The notes beneath the pieces are model-generated. The model worked only from the letters and a program-made list of their open reading frames with translations. It did not search any database and had not been told where the DNA came from. Positions 5,169 to 6,403 of a DNA stretch of 6,403 nucleotides are shown in pieces. Source of the DNA: an uncultured Eubacterium sp. (lineage in GTDB: Bacteria > Bacillota > Clostridia > Peptostreptococcales > Anaerovoracaceae); NCBI GenBank assembly GCA_937894585.1, contig CALBGO010000051.1, positions 1-6,403 on the forward strand. Direction: 5' to 3'. The translations under genes and the position numbers were made by a program. Numbering within the stretch: the stretch's first letter is position 1; each line of letters starts with the position of its first letter.

Positions 5169-6353
5169 CTATTTTTGTCGAATCTGTACGATTTCTTCCG
5201 TGGAAACGGCAGCTTCCACCAGCGCATCTACATCAAGACGGCTTTCCGACTCTAAAATCCGTTCCAGTTTCGGCTTTGTCGTCGGGTGCTTCGGCAGAAA
5301 TACAGTGCAGCAGTCTTCGTAAGGCTGGATAGAAGTTTCAAATGTGCCGATTTCTTCGGCTTTGTCCATAATGTCAACTTTATCCATGGAAATCAGAGGC
5401 CGCATTACCGGCATTTTAACACAGGCGTCGGTTACAGCCAGAGCTTCTGCTGTCTGGCTTGCCACCTGCCCCAGATTCTCTCCGGTAATCAGCATCATAG
5501 CTTTGTTCTTTTCTGCAATCTTTTCTGCGATCCGCATCATAAAACGGCGCACTAAAATGGTGGTTTCTTCTTCCGGACAATTCTGCACAATCTGTTCCTG
5601 AATCGGCAGCAGATTAATAACATGCATTTTGAAATTACCGCAGTAAGACGCCACAATTGCAGCAAGGTCTTCTACTTTTTCCTGCGCTCTCTGGCTGGTA
5701 TACGGATAAGAATGAAAATGCACCGCTTCGATAAGCATACCTCTCTTTGCCATCATCCATGCAGCCACAGGGCTGTCGATTCCGCCGGAAAGCAGCACCA
5801 TGCCCTTTCCGTTTGTTCCCAGAGGAAGTCCGCCGAAACCGGCGATTTTCTGCTGATAAATGTAAGTCTTGTCATGGCGCACATCTACAAACAAATGTAC
5901 ATCCGGATTGTGAACATCGACTTTCAAAACCTTGCAGCCGATTAAAACCTTTGCGCCGATGATTCTGCCGATTTCCGGAGATTTCACCGGGAAATTCTTG
6001 TCGGCTCTCTTGGCTTCTACCTTGAAAGTCTTGATTCCCTTGTTCTCAATCAGCTCCATCATATATTTTACCGCTTCTTCGCCGATGGCGTCCAGATTAC
6101 TCGGAGCTTCCACAGCCGGACTTATGGAAGCCACGCCGAATACTTTGGAAATCTGACGGATCAGCTTTTCTTTGTCATATTTTTTGTCTGCTCTTACAAA
6201 AATCAGTCCTTCGTGCCTTCTGACATCCGTGCCGTCGAAATCTTTCAGATTTTTTCTGATGCGATCCACCAGCATTCTTTCAAAATACGGTTTATTCATG
6301 CCCTTCAGAGCTACCTCGCCGCAGCGGACGATAAAAATATTCTGTTCGTTCAT
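5169..6353 (-). CDS. thiI: tRNA 4-thiouridine synthetase ThiI (tRNA sulfurtransferase)
   Basis: ThiI adenylates U8 of tRNA and inserts sulfur to make 4-thiouridine; some members also supply sulfur for thiamine thiazole synthesis. From the chosen start the protein has 394 residues, close to the 401 of B. subtilis. The N-terminal ferredoxin-like domain starts NIFIVRCGEVALKG (5-18). The THUMP tRNA-binding domain follows to about residue 165. The PP-loop ATPase motif SGGIDSPVAAW spans 189-199, and GENLGQVASQT (291-301) is a family block. YEDCCTVF (345-352) holds the cysteine pair near the E. coli active-site Cys344 region. There is no C-terminal rhodanese domain, as usual in Firmicutes, so a cysteine desulfurase must provide sulfur; its gene is often just upstream and would lie beyond the window. 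The start at 6353 has GGAG six bases upstream and matches family N-termini. Longer starts at 6365 and 6392 run through a hairpin and look unlikely. Confidence 0.94.
   Translation of the reverse strand: MNEQNIFIVRCGEVALKGMNKPYFERMLVDRIRKNLKDFDGTDVRRHEGLIFVRADKKYDKEKLIRQISKVFGVASISPAVEAPSNLDAIGEEAVKYMMELIENKGIKTFKVEAKRADKNFPVKSPEIGRIIGAKVLIGCKVLKVDVHNPDVHLFVDVRHDKTYIYQQKIAGFGGLPLGTNGKGMVLLSGGIDSPVAAWMMAKRGMLIEAVHFHSYPYTSQRAQEKVEDLAAIVASYCGNFKMHVINLLPIQEQIVQNCPEEETTILVRRFMMRIAEKIAEKNKAMMLITGENLGQVASQTAEALAVTDACVKMPVMRPLISMDKVDIMDKAEEIGTFETSIQPYEDCCTVFLPKHPTTKPKLERILESESRLDVDALVEAAVSTEEIVQIRQK
5174..5182 (+). promoter_or_regulatory. Spo0A box upstream of spoIIA
   Basis: The plus strand reads TTTGTCGAA, a full match to the Spo0A-box consensus TTTGTCRAA. 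It lies inside the last codons of thiI, about 54 bases upstream of the spoIIA -10 element and near -68 from the predicted start. Phosphorylated Spo0A activates spoIIA in Bacillus and Clostridia, so the position is biologically sensible. The box points opposite to spoIIA transcription. Because it also encodes thiI residues, chance cannot be excluded. Confidence 0.5.
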
Positions 6354-6359
6354 ATTAAT

Positions 6360-6363
6360 CTCC
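6360..6363 (-). promoter_or_regulatory. Ribosome-binding site that decides the thiI start
   Basis: GGAG on the minus strand sits six bases before the ATG at 6353. The alternative ATG at 6365 has only a hairpin-embedded AAAGG upstream, and the one at 6392 has no visible SD. This favours the 394-residue ThiI. Confidence 0.65.
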
Positions 6364-6368
6364 ATTCC

Positions 6369-6388
6369 GCCGCCTTTCAGTCGGCGGC
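6369..6388 (-). repeat. GC-rich inverted repeat just upstream of thiI
   Basis: GCCGCC (6369-6374) and GGCGGC (6383-6388) are perfect complements around an eight-base loop. In the thiI transcript the hairpin ends five bases before the GGAG SD. There is no following U-run, so it is not a standard terminator. It could stabilise the 5' end, be a processing site between an upstream gene and thiI, or affect initiation. The window ends 15 bases further, so the upstream context is unknown. Confidence 0.6.
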
Positions 6389-6403
6389 ACAAATAGTAAT
6401 GCA

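Noticed and set aside
6354..6392. Thirteen-residue N-terminal extension of ThiI (MCRRLKGGG...)
   Set aside because: It reads through the GC-rich hairpin, lacks an SD, and has no match to family N-termini, while the ATG at 6353 has GGAG at ideal spacing.
1..6403. CRISPR arrays, tRNA or rRNA genes, phage or defence modules
   Set aside because: No repeat-spacer pattern, no tRNA-like fold and no phage or defence protein is visible. The window is tightly packed with seven recognised core genes.

Overview
The window reads as a chromosomal segment of an anaerobic, endospore-forming Firmicute of class Clostridia, plausibly Lachnospiraceae-like (family placement is inference). The evidence is the forespore sigma-F operon next to a clostridial acyl-CoA dehydrogenase/electron-transfer-flavoprotein operon whose EtfA carries a 2[4Fe-4S] ferredoxin domain. 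All seven genes lie on the minus strand, so transcription runs from high to low coordinates. Nearly all of the sequence is coding; the longest gene-free stretch is about 230 bp.

Right to left: (1) thiI (6353-5169), tRNA 4-thiouridine synthetase without a rhodanese domain, with a GC-rich hairpin just before its start. (2) A 72-bp gap holding a sigma-A-like promoter enclosed between the arms of a terminator-like hairpin, with an exact Spo0A-box consensus just upstream in the end of thiI. (3) The tricistronic spoIIA operon: spoIIAA (anti-anti-sigma), spoIIAB (anti-sigma kinase) and sigF, joined by two 11-nt overlaps and closed by an intrinsic terminator at about 3550-3590. (4) A 229-bp intergenic region with a candidate promoter, a Rex-like operator, a Spo0A-box core and a long leader. 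(5) bcd-etfB-etfA (3380-109), each gene with a strong GGAGG ribosome-binding site, closed by a strong symmetric terminator at 56-87. (6) Bases 1-55, gene-free, possibly the end of an insertion sequence that continues outside the window.

The spoIIA products form the partner-switching circuit that releases sigma-F in the forespore. SpoIIAB holds sigma-F and phosphorylates SpoIIAA; dephosphorylated SpoIIAA frees sigma-F. The bcd-etfBA products form an acyl-CoA dehydrogenase/Etf complex that probably reduces an enoyl-CoA with NADH, with the fused ferredoxin domain suggesting flavin-based electron bifurcation.

I found no wholly new gene system. The most interesting signals are regulatory: the promoter-inside-a-terminator layout before spoIIA, a Rex-like operator at the bcd promoter, and Spo0A-box sequences at nearly the same distance from both operon promoters. 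These are pattern matches read by eye and are untested.
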